Below are positions 44,698 through 53,897 of a stretch of 64,000 bases of DNA, one piece after another. Under the pieces are notes generated by a model that was given only the letters and a program-made list of their open reading frames with translations, searched no databases and was not told where the DNA came from. Source of the DNA: Colwellia sp. PAMC 20917. GTDB lineage: Bacteria > Pseudomonadota > Gammaproteobacteria > Enterobacterales > Alteromonadaceae. The DNA is taken from positions 1,178,001 through 1,242,000 of the forward strand of contig NZ_CP014944.1 in assembly GCF_001767295.1 (NCBI RefSeq). Reading direction: 5' to 3'. A program made the position numbers and the translations under genes. Every line of letters starts with the position of its first letter. The first letter of the stretch is position 1.

Positions 44698-45309
44698 TTA
44701 TTGAACAAGCCAAGATTGTTCAATAACAATTTCTTCATTTTTATATATTTTAGCGGTAAATAACTGACCCGAATTGATAATGCCCACACCTTTAGGCGTG
44801 CCAGTCATAATAATATCTCCATCTTCAAGGGTTAAGAAACTTTGTATATCAGTGATTAATATTTCAGGTTTGTTAATCATCAGTGGATAATTAGCGAATT
44901 GTATAAGAAGGTTATCTATAAATAACTCCATCTTATAACTTTTATAATCGCCATCACAGTTAACAAAGTTGCTAAATACGGCCGATTTATCAAAAGCTTT
45001 AGCTCGCTCCCAAGGTAGACCTTTTGATTTAAGTACATTTTGAAGTTTTCTTTTTGTCAGATCTAAGCCAAAGCCTATACCAGAGATTTTATTGTTCTTA
45101 ATAATAAAACTGATCTCACCTTCATAGTGTATTTCATCAGATTGATGGTTTTCTATCTCATTAGAGATGGCGGAGTTAGGCTTAATAAAAACGACCGGCT
45201 CTGCGGGAACTTCATTGTTTAGTTCTTCAATATGCTCGACGTAATTTCGGCCAATGCAGACAACCTTTGAAGGGATAAAGTCGAGACCATCATGCTTAAC
45301 ACTGTTCAT
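44698..45309 (-). CDS. Fumarylacetoacetate hydrolase (FAH) family protein
   Basis: This 203-residue protein begins FIPSKVVCIGRNYVEHIEELNN and has VVFIKPNSAISN, the metal-binding Glu pair in IHYEGEISFII, WERAKAFDKSAVFS and IMTGTPKGVGII, the FAH signature. Members hydrolyse or decarboxylate 2-oxo acids such as acylpyruvates (YcgM-like) in the cytoplasm. The gene stands alone. An IS200/IS605 element begins about 170 bp upstream of its start. Confidence 0.88.
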   Translation of the reverse strand: MNSVKHDGLDFIPSKVVCIGRNYVEHIEELNNEVPAEPVVFIKPNSAISNEIENHQSDEIHYEGEISFIIKNNKISGIGFGLDLTKRKLQNVLKSKGLPWERAKAFDKSAVFSNFVNCDGDYKSYKMELFIDNLLIQFANYPLMINKPEILITDIQSFLTLEDGDIIMTGTPKGVGIINSGQLFTAKIYKNEEIVIEQSWLVQ

Positions 45310-45475
45310 TTATGCTGTTCCTTTGTCTTAATTCGTTAACTTAATCTTTATTAATATCCGTTAACGAAGCCATCGGCTAGAGAATAGCTAAGTAAAACAC
45401 CCTAGCATCAAAATCGTAACATAGGATAACTTAATCATTTATTGATATTGTAGATAAATATAATTTAGTGAACTA

Positions 45476-47236
45476 CCCCGCGACTTCGCTTCGCTCTGAT
45501 CACGGGGCTTCTGCAATCTAGCTTTTGATAACTAGGCTGCTTCTTTTTTCTCAGATCCCACACCAAACTTTGATTGCTCAAAGACTTTCATTTTAGAAGG
45601 TGATTTCTGCTGAAATTTGGGCAACGCCCTAGCTAATATCCCATTAGCTATTAACTCTTTTTCGCCTGTGTCTGCAACAGATTTAGCTGCTGCTAAATCT
45701 CTGCACTGTACTAATCCACAGCTCTCACAGGAAAATTCTCGCACACTCAAATCGAATTTATGCTCATACTTACATCCATAGCAAATGCCGGAAGATTTCA
45801 CAAACCGACCAATTTCATGGTAAACAACTCCATTTAATTCAGCCTTATACCTGGTTAATTCAGTGATCATTCCCATCACATTATCATTCACCATCTGGCC
45901 ATTAAATTGCTGCATTCCTTTCACGTTTAAATCCTCAAACACGATAATATCGCTACTCTTGGCTATCGAGCATGATACTTCGTGAGCGAACGCTAGGCGT
46001 TGGCTAGAGATTTTACCGTGAATTTTGTTTAAACGTGATTTTGTTTTGTGCCAGCGATTCGAACCTTTCTTACGACGGCTCAACTGGACTTGAATTTGTT
46101 TTAATTTCGTTGATGACTTCTTCAAAACTTTCGGGTTTTCAACGTACAGACCATTTGAGCCGACAACCGTATAGTGGCTGTTGATGTCATAGCCCACAAG
46201 TGTTAATAGCACTTGCTTTTTACTCTTGCACTCGACTTTTTGAGTCAGTGAAACGTACCACTTCCCGTGCCTCATCTTGAAGGTTGCTGACTTGATTTTA
46301 CTTTTAAGTTTACGATGAAGTGCAATTTTAACCGTACCAATTTTTGGAATAGTGATGCCGTTATTTACCAGTCTTATATTTTCATTCGTATTGACCGAGC
46401 GGTAGCTATCATCGTGAAGTTTCTTCTGCTTAAAGCTGACCTTGAAAGTCGGAAACTTTTGAAGCCTGCCTTTATTGAATGAATTCTTTAGTGCTGTTTC
46501 AAGGTCACGAGCCACTTGTTGTGAAGCCGCAGAGTCAAAATCTTTGAGCCATGAGAATTCATCGAACATTTTTAAATCTTTTATCAGCGATGCCATTTCA
46601 TTGTAAAAAAGAAATGTTTTATCGTACCGATATCGACGCATATTTTCAGATAGCAACAAGTTCCATACGCCACGGGCGTATGCTCCAAACTCAACGAGTT
46701 TGACTTCTTGTTCTGCCGTCGGCTTGAGCCGATAATTGTATCTGAGCGTCTTTTTCATACACTGTATAGACTACTGTACAAGCCGAGATTGTCAAGTGGA
46801 ATATCAAACGAATTCACATTGTAAGCACATAATTGCTCTGCATTTAATTCTCGTGGTTAAATATCGAAAGCAACTACTTTTTGGCGATATGGGAGAGTTT
46901 GTAAAGCAGGCTGTTTTAGACATATCAGATAGTTCTGACTTTTCAGTTGAGGAGATTGAAGTAGACAAGGATCACATCCATATACTTCTGATAATTTCTC
47001 CAAGATATGCCATTGGGCAACATGTTAGAAGGATTAAGCAGCAGACAAATAAGTTGATTTGGAAGAGGTATCCAAGCCTGAAAAAGCAGTTTTGGATTGA
47101 GAATACTTTCTGGTCTGATGGATATTTTGTTTGTTCTGTCGGCAATGCTTCCGTTGATACAATTCGCAAATACATTAAAGAAAAGGATAGTTTATCGATT
47201 CATCCCCGCGACTTTCGCTTCGCTCGGATCACGGGG
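45476..47236. mobile_element. IS200/IS605 family element with tnpA and tnpB
   Basis: The element is bounded by near-identical imperfect hairpins on the same strand at 45476-45507 and 47204-47236. Each runs CCCCGCGACTT...GATCACGGGG around CGCTTCGCT. No target duplication is expected in this family, which moves as single-stranded DNA. It holds divergent tnpB and tnpA genes, the IS605/IS608 arrangement. The left hairpin lies just past the tnpB stop, where the family's guide-type RNA is usually encoded. The exact ends may lie a few bases outside the hairpins. Confidence 0.88.
45532..46758 (-). CDS. tnpB: TnpB-like RNA-guided nuclease of IS605
   Basis: This 408-residue protein has a RuvC-like fold with acidic residues D191 (VGYDINSHYTVVG), E275 (IVFEDLNVKGM) and D354 (CRDLAAAKS). 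A zinc ribbon lies between the last two (C326/C329 and C344/C347). The N-terminal part has the usual helical DNA-recognition region. TnpB proteins are ancestors of Cas12 and cut DNA guided by an RNA transcribed from the element end. All active-site residues are present. It is divergent from tnpA. Its 3' end and the left hairpin probably encode the guide RNA. Confidence 0.9.
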   Translation of the reverse strand: MKKTLRYNYRLKPTAEQEVKLVEFGAYARGVWNLLLSENMRRYRYDKTFLFYNEMASLIKDLKMFDEFSWLKDFDSAASQQVARDLETALKNSFNKGRLQKFPTFKVSFKQKKLHDDSYRSVNTNENIRLVNNGITIPKIGTVKIALHRKLKSKIKSATFKMRHGKWYVSLTQKVECKSKKQVLLTLVGYDINSHYTVVGSNGLYVENPKVLKKSSTKLKQIQVQLSRRKKGSNRWHKTKSRLNKIHGKISSQRLAFAHEVSCSIAKSSDIIVFEDLNVKGMQQFNGQMVNDNVMGMITELTRYKAELNGVVYHEIGRFVKSSGICYGCKYEHKFDLSVREFSCESCGLVQCRDLAAAKSVADTGEKELIANGILARALPKFQQKSPSKMKVFEQSKFGVGSEKKEAA

Positions 47237-47257
47237 TTTTCTCGACAGGTTCGATAA
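46796..47257 (+). CDS. tnpA: IS200-type Y1 transposase TnpA
   Basis: I start this gene at GTG 46796, which gives 153 residues: VEYQTNSHCKHIIALHLILV, then the HUH pair in VDKDHIHILLIISP and the catalytic Tyr in TIRKYIKEK near residue 127. TnpA cuts and joins single-stranded element ends at the hairpins. The C-terminus runs through the right hairpin, adding about 20 non-typical residues. It is divergent from tnpB, with the two starts about 40 bases apart. The catalytic residues are intact. Confidence 0.88.
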   Translation: MEYQTNSHCKHIIALHLILVVKYRKQLLFGDMGEFVKQAVLDISDSSDFSVEEIEVDKDHIHILLIISPRYAIGQHVRRIKQQTNKLIWKRYPSLKKQFWIENTFWSDGYFVCSVGNASVDTIRKYIKEKDSLSIHPRDFRFARITGFSRQVR

Positions 47258-47352
47258 ATCTTGAAAGGAATTGCAAAAAATCTTGTAGCTAGATTAGCCA
47301 AATCGGATAAATCAGGGGAGTGAATAATTGAAGTGAAGTAAAAGTAGCGATT

Positions 47353-47391
47353 TAGTCGAAGCTTAGTGGTTATACCGCTAAGATTCGACTT
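47353..47391. terminator. Hairpin downstream of the IS605 element
   Basis: AGTCGAA with TTCGACT and CTTAG with CTAAG form a two-part stem. A second hairpin (CCCTCAA/TTGAGGG, 47400-47427) follows. Neither has a strong T-run, so termination is possible but not certain. Confidence 0.4.
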
Positions 47392-47439
47392 AAATCATTC
47401 CCTCAACTCATGGTGTTGAATTGAGGGTTTATCTTGTTA

Positions 47440-47607
47440 TTAAGCTTGGTATATCCATTCTAAAAAACATTTAGAATCGGTGTTATTGCCAAACTTGATT
47501 AACTTAGTACCATTTTGATCGTTAACAACAACATTATGTTTGTTAACTGAAATGAAATTAATAGGTGATTTAATTGAATAAATCATTCCTTTATATGTAT
47601 AAGACAT
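47440..47607 (-). CDS. Small hypothetical protein
   Basis: This 55-residue frame begins MSYTYKGMIYSIKSPINFIS with AAAGAG about 10 bases upstream; an in-frame start 16 codons earlier is less well supported. It reads as a compact beta-rich protein (NKHNVVVNDQNGTKLIKFGN) with no signal or membrane segment. I recognise no family. It is flanked by a 322-base non-coding stretch. Confidence 0.4.
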   Translation of the reverse strand: MSYTYKGMIYSIKSPINFISVNKHNVVVNDQNGTKLIKFGNNTDSKCFLEWIYQA

Positions 47608-47655
47608 AATAAAACTCTTTAATTTGCGCTGCTGCGCATTAATAATAAAAGCCAT

Positions 47656-47977
47656 ATTACTGTGTGAAAACGTTTAGATATTTATAAATATCTGATCAAG
47701 AAATAATGGATCTTGATAACCTCAGACAACAATTTAGGCTTAGTAATTTGAGTGATGACTGACTGTGAAAGGGAAAGACATAACATTGATTATCACAAGT
47801 ACTAATAACAAGGGATAATAGGTTAAATAAACGAGAGGGGGATAATTAACAAAACAACTATAAACAGCTTAAACGTGAAAGTAAACATTTTTTTCAATTA
47901 TTATCTATTTATTATTGTTTAGCCTCTATTTCTTAAATTTTAAAAAGTAGAGGCTTAATACTATGAAAATCTATCGC
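47656..47977. other. Intergenic region, nothing recognised
   Basis: This 322-base AT-rich gap lies between a small hypothetical gene and the peroxiredoxin gene. No supported feature is seen in it. Confidence 0.4.
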
Positions 47978-48556
47978 TTATTTGATGGTACTTAACTGCT
48001 GGTATAAATCGACAAACTTTACACGCTTGCGATAACCTTCAAAAAAGTATTTATAATCGATAGTCCCTGCGGGGTTAATAATCACAACACCAGGATAAGG
48101 AATACCATAATTATCATCGCCCATTTGGTAATCTTTATTAAGAATACCATAGGCTTTTACCGTCGCCGCCGCTTGATCTGACAACAAAGGATAGGTTAAT
48201 TGATGCGCCTTAGAGAAACCGTTTAAGATGTCAGTACTGTCATAAGAAATAGCCGCAACACCGTAACCTAACGCTTTAAATTTATCAGCATATTCATTGA
48301 ATTCAATTAAGTGGCGTTTACAAAAGGGACACCAGTCAGCTGAACGAAAAAATAAGATGATCAATCCTTTTTCAGCGGTTAAGTCCGCAATGTTAACCAC
48401 TGATTTTTTTACATCTGTTACTGTTAAAGCCGGTGCTTTATCACCCACTTTAGGCCCAACGTTTATTGAAGTCTGCTCGGCAAAAGCGTTGTTAATAAAA
48501 AGCATCGAGAAAAGCAAACTGACAATGACCGCTATATATTTTTTGTTATGAACCAT
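47978..48556 (-). CDS. Exported peroxiredoxin / thioredoxin-like protein
   Basis: This 192-residue protein has a signal peptide (VIVSLLFSMLFINNAFAEQ) and an AhpC/TSA-type domain. It has PKVGDKAPALTVTD, then GLIILFFRSADWCPFCKRHL (CPFC active site), YPLLSDQAAATVKAYGI and YPGVVIINPAGTI. It is a periplasmic peroxide or disulphide-handling redoxin. The CPFC pair makes both thioredoxin-like and peroxiredoxin-like action possible. It is a single gene 100 bp after the amidase gene on the same strand. Confidence 0.82.
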   Translation of the reverse strand: MVHNKKYIAVIVSLLFSMLFINNAFAEQTSINVGPKVGDKAPALTVTDVKKSVVNIADLTAEKGLIILFFRSADWCPFCKRHLIEFNEYADKFKALGYGVAAISYDSTDILNGFSKAHQLTYPLLSDQAAATVKAYGILNKDYQMGDDNYGIPYPGVVIINPAGTIDYKYFFEGYRKRVKFVDLYQQLSTIK

Positions 48557-48660
48557 AATTTTTATAAACTCTTATATGAAGTAAATGTTTGTACTAAAAC
48601 TATAGACCGTACATTTGCATTATTTACTTCATCTATTTGTTATTAATTTACCAGAGATAA

Positions 48661-50196
48661 TTACTGTAGTTTTGGCGCAACGCGATGTTGAGTCGCTTGT
48701 TCATAACCAAAAGCAGCTTCAATCAAGATACCTTCTTGTAACTTGCCGGAAAACATTGATAAGCCAACAGGTAAGCCATGTACATAGCCCATAGGTAGTG
48801 TAATATGAGGGTAACCTGATATTGCCGCAGCAGAAGATGCAGCACCTAAATAATGGTCGCCATTAACCCAATCAATTTTCCACGCGGGTCCTGTAGTTGG
48901 GGCAATAATCATATCAAGATTGTGCTTTTCAAGTAACGCATCAATACCTGCTTGTTGTGTTAAACGTTTCGCTTTAGCGAGTGCATCAAGATAAACTTTA
49001 TCAGTAATGTCCCCTTTAGCTTGTGCCATCAAAAATATTTCTTGTCCAAAATATTTCATTTCAACATCAGCATTTATTTTATTGAATTCAATCATTTCAC
49101 TGAGTGATTTTGGCATGCCTGGTGCTGTTTTTGAAAGATACTTATTGAGCTCGTCTTTAAATTCATAAAGCAGCACTTCAAATTCAGCATCGCCCCACTG
49201 ATCTTTGTTTTCAAAATTAACGTCGTCTACGATCACTGCACCTTGGCTTTTAAGGTCTTGTACTGCCTGACTAAAAACATTGTCTAGCCCTTGATGATAA
49301 CCCATTAGATTTCGAGCAATACCGATACGCTTACCTTTAAGACCATCAAGCTTTAAATGTGAGAGGTAATCTATCGTTGAAGACATTACATCTTGATCAC
49401 TTGGGTCTGCTTTTACCATTGCCGCTAACAAAATAACCGCATCGGTTACATTCCTCGCCATAGGACCCGCTGTATCTTGGCTATGCGCAATAGGGATAAT
49501 ACCGTCGCGGCTAACGGTACCTAAGGTTGGTTTTATTCCAACAACACCATTAATTGCCGCTGGACAAGTCACTGAACCATCAGTTTCAGTACCAATTGTT
49601 ACCGTAGCAAAGTGAGCCGCTGCAGCAATACCAGAACCTGAACTAGAGCCACAAGGACTAGTTGTTATATCGTAAGGGTTTTTACTTTGTCCATATAAAC
49701 CGCTCCAACCACTTGATGAAGCAGTTGAGCGAAAGTTTGCCCATTCACTTAGATTGGTTTTTCCTAAGATAATCGCACCAGCTTCTTTGAGTTGCTTAAC
49801 CAAAAAAGCATCATCATCTGGAAAATTATTGGCTAAAGCAGTTGAACCTGCTGTGTTTGCCATACCATCAGTAGTATCTATATTGTCTTTAAGTAGAATA
49901 GGAATACCATGCAAGCTGCCTTTAAAGCCATTTTTAAGGAAATAAAGGTCAAGTGCTTTAGCTTGCTTGAGGGCATTTTTATTTAATTGCACCACTGAAT
50001 TTAGCGTCATTCCTTTGTCATCATATGTCGCAATGCGTTTTAAATAGAATTGCACCAATTGTTCGCTAGTTAATTGTTTACTTTGCATTTGCTGATGAAT
50101 GTCGTTAATGGTGGTATTTTCATTAATATCGGCACGAACATTAAAAGCCATTACCGAGCAAAAAAATAATAAAGCTAACGGTTGAAAAATTTTCAT
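48661..50196 (-). CDS. Exported amidase (amidase signature family)
   Basis: This ~511-residue protein has a signal peptide (LALLFFCSVMAFNVRA). I start at the ATG with AGGA 8 bases upstream; an ATG nine codons earlier lacks one. The amidase signature is complete: the catalytic Lys in HGIPILLKDNIDT, the Gly/Ser-rich CGSSSGSGIAAAA and the nucleophilic Ser in TETDGSVTCPAAINGVVGIKPT. It hydrolyses amide bonds in the periplasm; the substrate is unknown (peptide amides, aryl amides and others are possible). It follows the glucan-locus transporter gene by 170 bp but is separated from it by a terminator. Confidence 0.9.
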   Translation of the reverse strand: MKIFQPLALLFFCSVMAFNVRADINENTTINDIHQQMQSKQLTSEQLVQFYLKRIATYDDKGMTLNSVVQLNKNALKQAKALDLYFLKNGFKGSLHGIPILLKDNIDTTDGMANTAGSTALANNFPDDDAFLVKQLKEAGAIILGKTNLSEWANFRSTASSSGWSGLYGQSKNPYDITTSPCGSSSGSGIAAAAHFATVTIGTETDGSVTCPAAINGVVGIKPTLGTVSRDGIIPIAHSQDTAGPMARNVTDAVILLAAMVKADPSDQDVMSSTIDYLSHLKLDGLKGKRIGIARNLMGYHQGLDNVFSQAVQDLKSQGAVIVDDVNFENKDQWGDAEFEVLLYEFKDELNKYLSKTAPGMPKSLSEMIEFNKINADVEMKYFGQEIFLMAQAKGDITDKVYLDALAKAKRLTQQAGIDALLEKHNLDMIIAPTTGPAWKIDWVNGDHYLGAASSAAAISGYPHITLPMGYVHGLPVGLSMFSGKLQEGILIEAAFGYEQATQHRVAPKLQ

Positions 50197-50311
50197 CTTA
50201 ATTCCTAAAGTATAACGTTGCACATTTTATAATTTAAATTGGGGGCACTTGTCTATAGAGGGCTAATAATTAAACGAAAAGAATCTTTAATTGCTGTTAT
50301 TAAATCGATAC

Positions 50312-50345
50312 AAAAAACGATAAGTCTTTTAATACTTATCGTTTT
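50312..50345. terminator. Bidirectional terminator after the MFS gene
   Basis: AACGATAAGT and its complement ACTTATCGTT form a 10-base stem with an 8-base loop, flanked by A and T runs. It lies 22 bases past the MFS stop on the minus strand and separates the glucan operon from the amidase gene. Confidence 0.75.
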
Positions 50346-50366
50346 ATAAGCTTATCTTTATCTCAA

Positions 50367-51779
50367 TTAAGCTTTTGAATGTTCCTGTACTTTCGTCCAA
50401 GCCAACGCTGAAATTGCGAGTGCAATAGCACTAATTTGAAAAACTACACTTTTATCGGCAACTTTACTGATGAATAAACCAATAGCTAAGCTAACCAACA
50501 ACTGCGGTAATACAACAGACAAGTTGAATAGGCCCATATATAGGCCCATACGAGACTGTTCAACCTTTTCAGACATAATGGCAAACGGTAAACTAATAAT
50601 AGCAGACCAACCAATTCCTAATAGCGCCATAAGTAAGTAAAGCACTTCTTTTACATCTCCAAACATGACGACTAATCCATAGCCAACGGCCATACTGGCA
50701 ATGCAATAGGTATGGGTTTTTACTCGTCCTATTTTTTTAGCGATCGGTTCAAGCACAAATGCCGGTAATAAAGCAGACACTGCACTTAAAATGAGAAAAC
50801 TCATCGCGATAACTTTGCCTAAATCATCGTCTGACAAACTTGGCATTTTGTCTTGAAGAAAAGCAATAATAAAAACAAACATCGTTTGTACGCCAATCCA
50901 ACTGAAGGAATGAGCGGCTAATACTTTTCTAAAACCAATGCTATTATCACTGCGACTCTCTTTTGCAAATAAAGTAATAACAACAAAATACAAGGTAATG
51001 ATTGCCGCAATAACTTCAGCCCAGTAATGATCGGTTTTTATACCTGATATTTGTAAAGCCATCGCATAAATATCGTAAATAATGAAGCCCCACAAGGGTT
51101 TTATATTCATCAATACCATTGTAAACGAGACTTTCTCTTGAACAACATCGCGTTGACTTACTAATAATTCTTTGGGCTCGCTAATAAAAAAAGGTGCTAA
51201 TATTGATAGAAAAAACACTAATCCTGCGCCTAAATAAATAAGTATAAAGTTCCCCCACGTAGCACCAACCGCATAAGCCAATACACCAAAAGAGCCTGAT
51301 ACCGTTTGCATCCAGGTATAACCTTTAGTGCGAGCATCACCTTCAGGGGTTACATCCGCGATAATGGCACGTGTTGGATTAAAACTAATATTTATCGATA
51401 AATCTAAGGTTAACGCAACAGCAATCGCTACACCGAGCAATCCTGAGATACCAAGTGATGAAGAGACAATATCAATATTGGGTAAAGCCAATAACATCAT
51501 AGCGGCTAACACACCACCGATGAGGATAAACGGACGTCGACGGCCATTCCAAAACCAAACATTATCGCTAATAATACCAACAATAACTTGTCCTAAAATC
51601 CCCGCAATCGGTCCTGCGGCCCACACTAAGCCAACCTGATGAATATCAAGACCGTATTGAGTAGTTAATATCCAACTAAGCGCTGATATCTGTACTGATA
51701 AAGCAAACCCCATCGCTGTCGCGGGTAAGCTCAATAGCATGTAGAAAGATTTACTAAGGTTTTTTTGAATGGCCAACAT
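50367..51779 (-). CDS. MFS sugar transporter (SLC45/maltose-sucrose type)
   Basis: This 470-residue protein has 12 predicted membrane segments. It begins LSLPATAMGFALSVQISALSWILTTQ and has VGLVWAAGPIAGILGQVIVGIISD, NGRRRPFILIGG and YTWMQTVSGSFG, which match the glycoside MFS/SLC45 group used for maltose and sucrose uptake in Alteromonadales and Sphingomonads. It should import maltose or maltodextrin across the inner membrane. It is the last gene of a minus-strand operon behind a TonB receptor, a halogenase, an ASPIC/UnbV lipoprotein and a haloperoxidase-like lipoprotein; a terminator follows. Confidence 0.85.
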   Translation of the reverse strand: MLAIQKNLSKSFYMLLSLPATAMGFALSVQISALSWILTTQYGLDIHQVGLVWAAGPIAGILGQVIVGIISDNVWFWNGRRRPFILIGGVLAAMMLLALPNIDIVSSSLGISGLLGVAIAVALTLDLSINISFNPTRAIIADVTPEGDARTKGYTWMQTVSGSFGVLAYAVGATWGNFILIYLGAGLVFFLSILAPFFISEPKELLVSQRDVVQEKVSFTMVLMNIKPLWGFIIYDIYAMALQISGIKTDHYWAEVIAAIITLYFVVITLFAKESRSDNSIGFRKVLAAHSFSWIGVQTMFVFIIAFLQDKMPSLSDDDLGKVIAMSFLILSAVSALLPAFVLEPIAKKIGRVKTHTYCIASMAVGYGLVVMFGDVKEVLYLLMALLGIGWSAIISLPFAIMSEKVEQSRMGLYMGLFNLSVVLPQLLVSLAIGLFISKVADKSVVFQISAIALAISALAWTKVQEHSKA

Positions 51780-51821
51780 TTTTTATTATTCTCTTTTTAT
51801 TATTTGCAGTCGCATTAAAGG

Positions 51822-53819
51822 TTATTGATTAAAATAGTCTTGTACAAATTCAAAACTATTTTTACCTATTTTCTCACCAATTAAGCGACCGGTAATATCA
51901 TCGGCAGGTGGATGAATACCTCCCCAAATACGTGACAGACTACATTGATCAGAAGCATCTTGATAAGTCGCCCATTGCAGGGTCATATTGACACTTGGCC
52001 CTTGTTCAAAAACTAAAAACTCATTGGCAACCACGTCAAATTGGCTCATTCCACCAGGAAAGAATCGCGAACCTGTCATTGCGGTCATTAATTCGGCAGC
52101 GGCTCTAGAATAAGTCGAATGCCCAGATACATAACCGGCAAAAGGTGGGGTTACAAAAGAAGGACGCTGATAAGGCCACCAATTCTCAGCTAAAATCCAA
52201 TCAACACCGGCTTTATCAGTAGCGGGGTTGTTAATGTAATCGGGACCTTTCCAGCCATAAATTTTAATTTTTCCGAAATTTTGCTTATTATCCCCTGCTA
52301 GTGCATCGTTCGCTCCAACAAGTTCGATGTAACCATCAACAAGAAGAATTCCGTTAAGGTGATAAGAAGGTAATTGCTCATCGCTACTTTGTCCTAGGTC
52401 AGCCATTGCACGAATGGCTGAAACAGGTCGAATATAATCGTAGCGCCCCTTAATCCCCCAAGCTGCGATTGCCGCGTCATGCATAGTGCCCCCCATGGCA
52501 AAATAGCTTTTTATATCCCATTCTAAATGACCTAATATTTCGCCAGTACCCGCCCAACGTTTTTCAAGTAAATTATGGTCGCTAACGGTATTTAGGATGA
52601 CAAACCAGTGACCCGGCGGTGTTTCAGATTCAGGACCGTCTGCCCAGAATTCGGCGAGTACTCGGCCATAGTCACCACGAGGCACTATCTGCTCTTGGTA
52701 AGGTTGGTTAGTTACTGGGTTAAGGGTATAACCGGCACTAGTATCTCCACCGTCAAGTTGATTATAAAACTCATTATATTGAGAAAAAGTTGTTGGAAAG
52801 CTATTAATGTTACCGATACTTTTTGGCGATATATCCCATTCAACACCATCGTTCTCATCTAAATGAGCTGACCATATCGCGACTAACGAAAAGCCCCACT
52901 TATATAAATCTGCTGTATCTGAACCTATTAACGGCGGCATCCCTGGATCATGGTAAACCTGATAGTCAAATCCATCACGGGTAAAAACAGTTTTGTCATT
53001 TGCAGATAAAGAAAATGGAACAACTTGTCCCCATTCTGGGCTTAGAAATTCAGGCATATCGTCAACCGGGTTTCCTGCTTGATCAATATATCCCTGAATA
53101 GAAAGGGGTTGCCAGCGATTTAAGTCAACGATAGTCGGGTTACCCGACTGGCCAGCTCCCAAAGCTAACGCAGGGTTAACCGATTGGTAATGGCGGTTAC
53201 TGTAAAATTGTTGTTCGTTAGCGCCATCTTGTAAACCAAAGTTGATATAGCATTGGGCAATAGCATTACCAAGTGCTGCAGCTGAACCATTAACATAGTC
53301 GACAGAAGTATCATCGACATCAAAGCCTAAGCGCGTCATTAAAGCATCGGCTGTGGCAATAATATTATTGGCTCCAGGTGATAAGCGAAAACGATGTTTG
53401 ATCATTTTATAACTGGCGAAACTTATCGCTTGCTCTTGAAAAGGGATAATGTCGATTGGCAAATCAACGGCTTGTGCAAGACAGTTAAACCCAGCAACAT
53501 TATTGCCCCATAAAAAAGGCTTCACTTGTGGGCGATAAACAGACCAAGCGTCGAACATTGCTGATGAAATATGAAATAAATTTCGAGCATGTACTGTAGG
53601 GCGCGCATAGTCATTTCGTATTGCATGCAGTAAAACTTCATTCCACTGTCTTGCAACTGACTGTCCACTTCGCTCAGGTGTTATTGTTATTGGCGCGGCA
53701 ACAATCACTTCATTTTTACTGCTTGAACTTGAACCACCACAAGCCGTTAATAATAATGGGCTTAACATGAGTGGCAGGATAATATTTTTTACTATTTTCA
53801 TTTTGCTCGGCTTAATCAT
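51822..53819 (-). CDS. Vanadium-haloperoxidase/PAP2-fold lipoprotein
   Basis: This 665-residue secreted lipoprotein has lipobox LLTAC followed by GGSSSSS. It contains all three parts of the vanadium haloperoxidase/acid phosphatase active site: K-x6-RP (residues 457-465, KGRYDYIRP), SGHS (565-568) and SRxxxGxHxxxD (about 629-640, SRIWGGIHPPAD). Vanadium haloperoxidases oxidise halides with H2O2, while PAP2 phosphatases share the same site, so the reaction cannot be fixed from sequence. The length and the ~450-residue N-terminal extension fit the long secreted vHPO-related group in marine bacteria. It lies 42 bp before the sugar transporter gene and 78 bp after the CRTAC1-like gene in the same operon. 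An internal ATG six codons in is an alternative start. Confidence 0.83.
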   Translation of the reverse strand: MIKPSKMKIVKNIILPLMLSPLLLTACGGSSSSSKNEVIVAAPITITPERSGQSVARQWNEVLLHAIRNDYARPTVHARNLFHISSAMFDAWSVYRPQVKPFLWGNNVAGFNCLAQAVDLPIDIIPFQEQAISFASYKMIKHRFRLSPGANNIIATADALMTRLGFDVDDTSVDYVNGSAAALGNAIAQCYINFGLQDGANEQQFYSNRHYQSVNPALALGAGQSGNPTIVDLNRWQPLSIQGYIDQAGNPVDDMPEFLSPEWGQVVPFSLSANDKTVFTRDGFDYQVYHDPGMPPLIGSDTADLYKWGFSLVAIWSAHLDENDGVEWDISPKSIGNINSFPTTFSQYNEFYNQLDGGDTSAGYTLNPVTNQPYQEQIVPRGDYGRVLAEFWADGPESETPPGHWFVILNTVSDHNLLEKRWAGTGEILGHLEWDIKSYFAMGGTMHDAAIAAWGIKGRYDYIRPVSAIRAMADLGQSSDEQLPSYHLNGILLVDGYIELVGANDALAGDNKQNFGKIKIYGWKGPDYINNPATDKAGVDWILAENWWPYQRPSFVTPPFAGYVSGHSTYSRAAAELMTAMTGSRFFPGGMSQFDVVANEFLVFEQGPSVNMTLQWATYQDASDQCSLSRIWGGIHPPADDITGRLIGEKIGKNSFEFVQDYFNQ

Positions 53820-53897
53820 AAGGTCTACTTATTATTTTTATACTTATTTTGATTCTAACAATTATTGGCTCGCGACTAAATAATTAGTCAATAGCGC

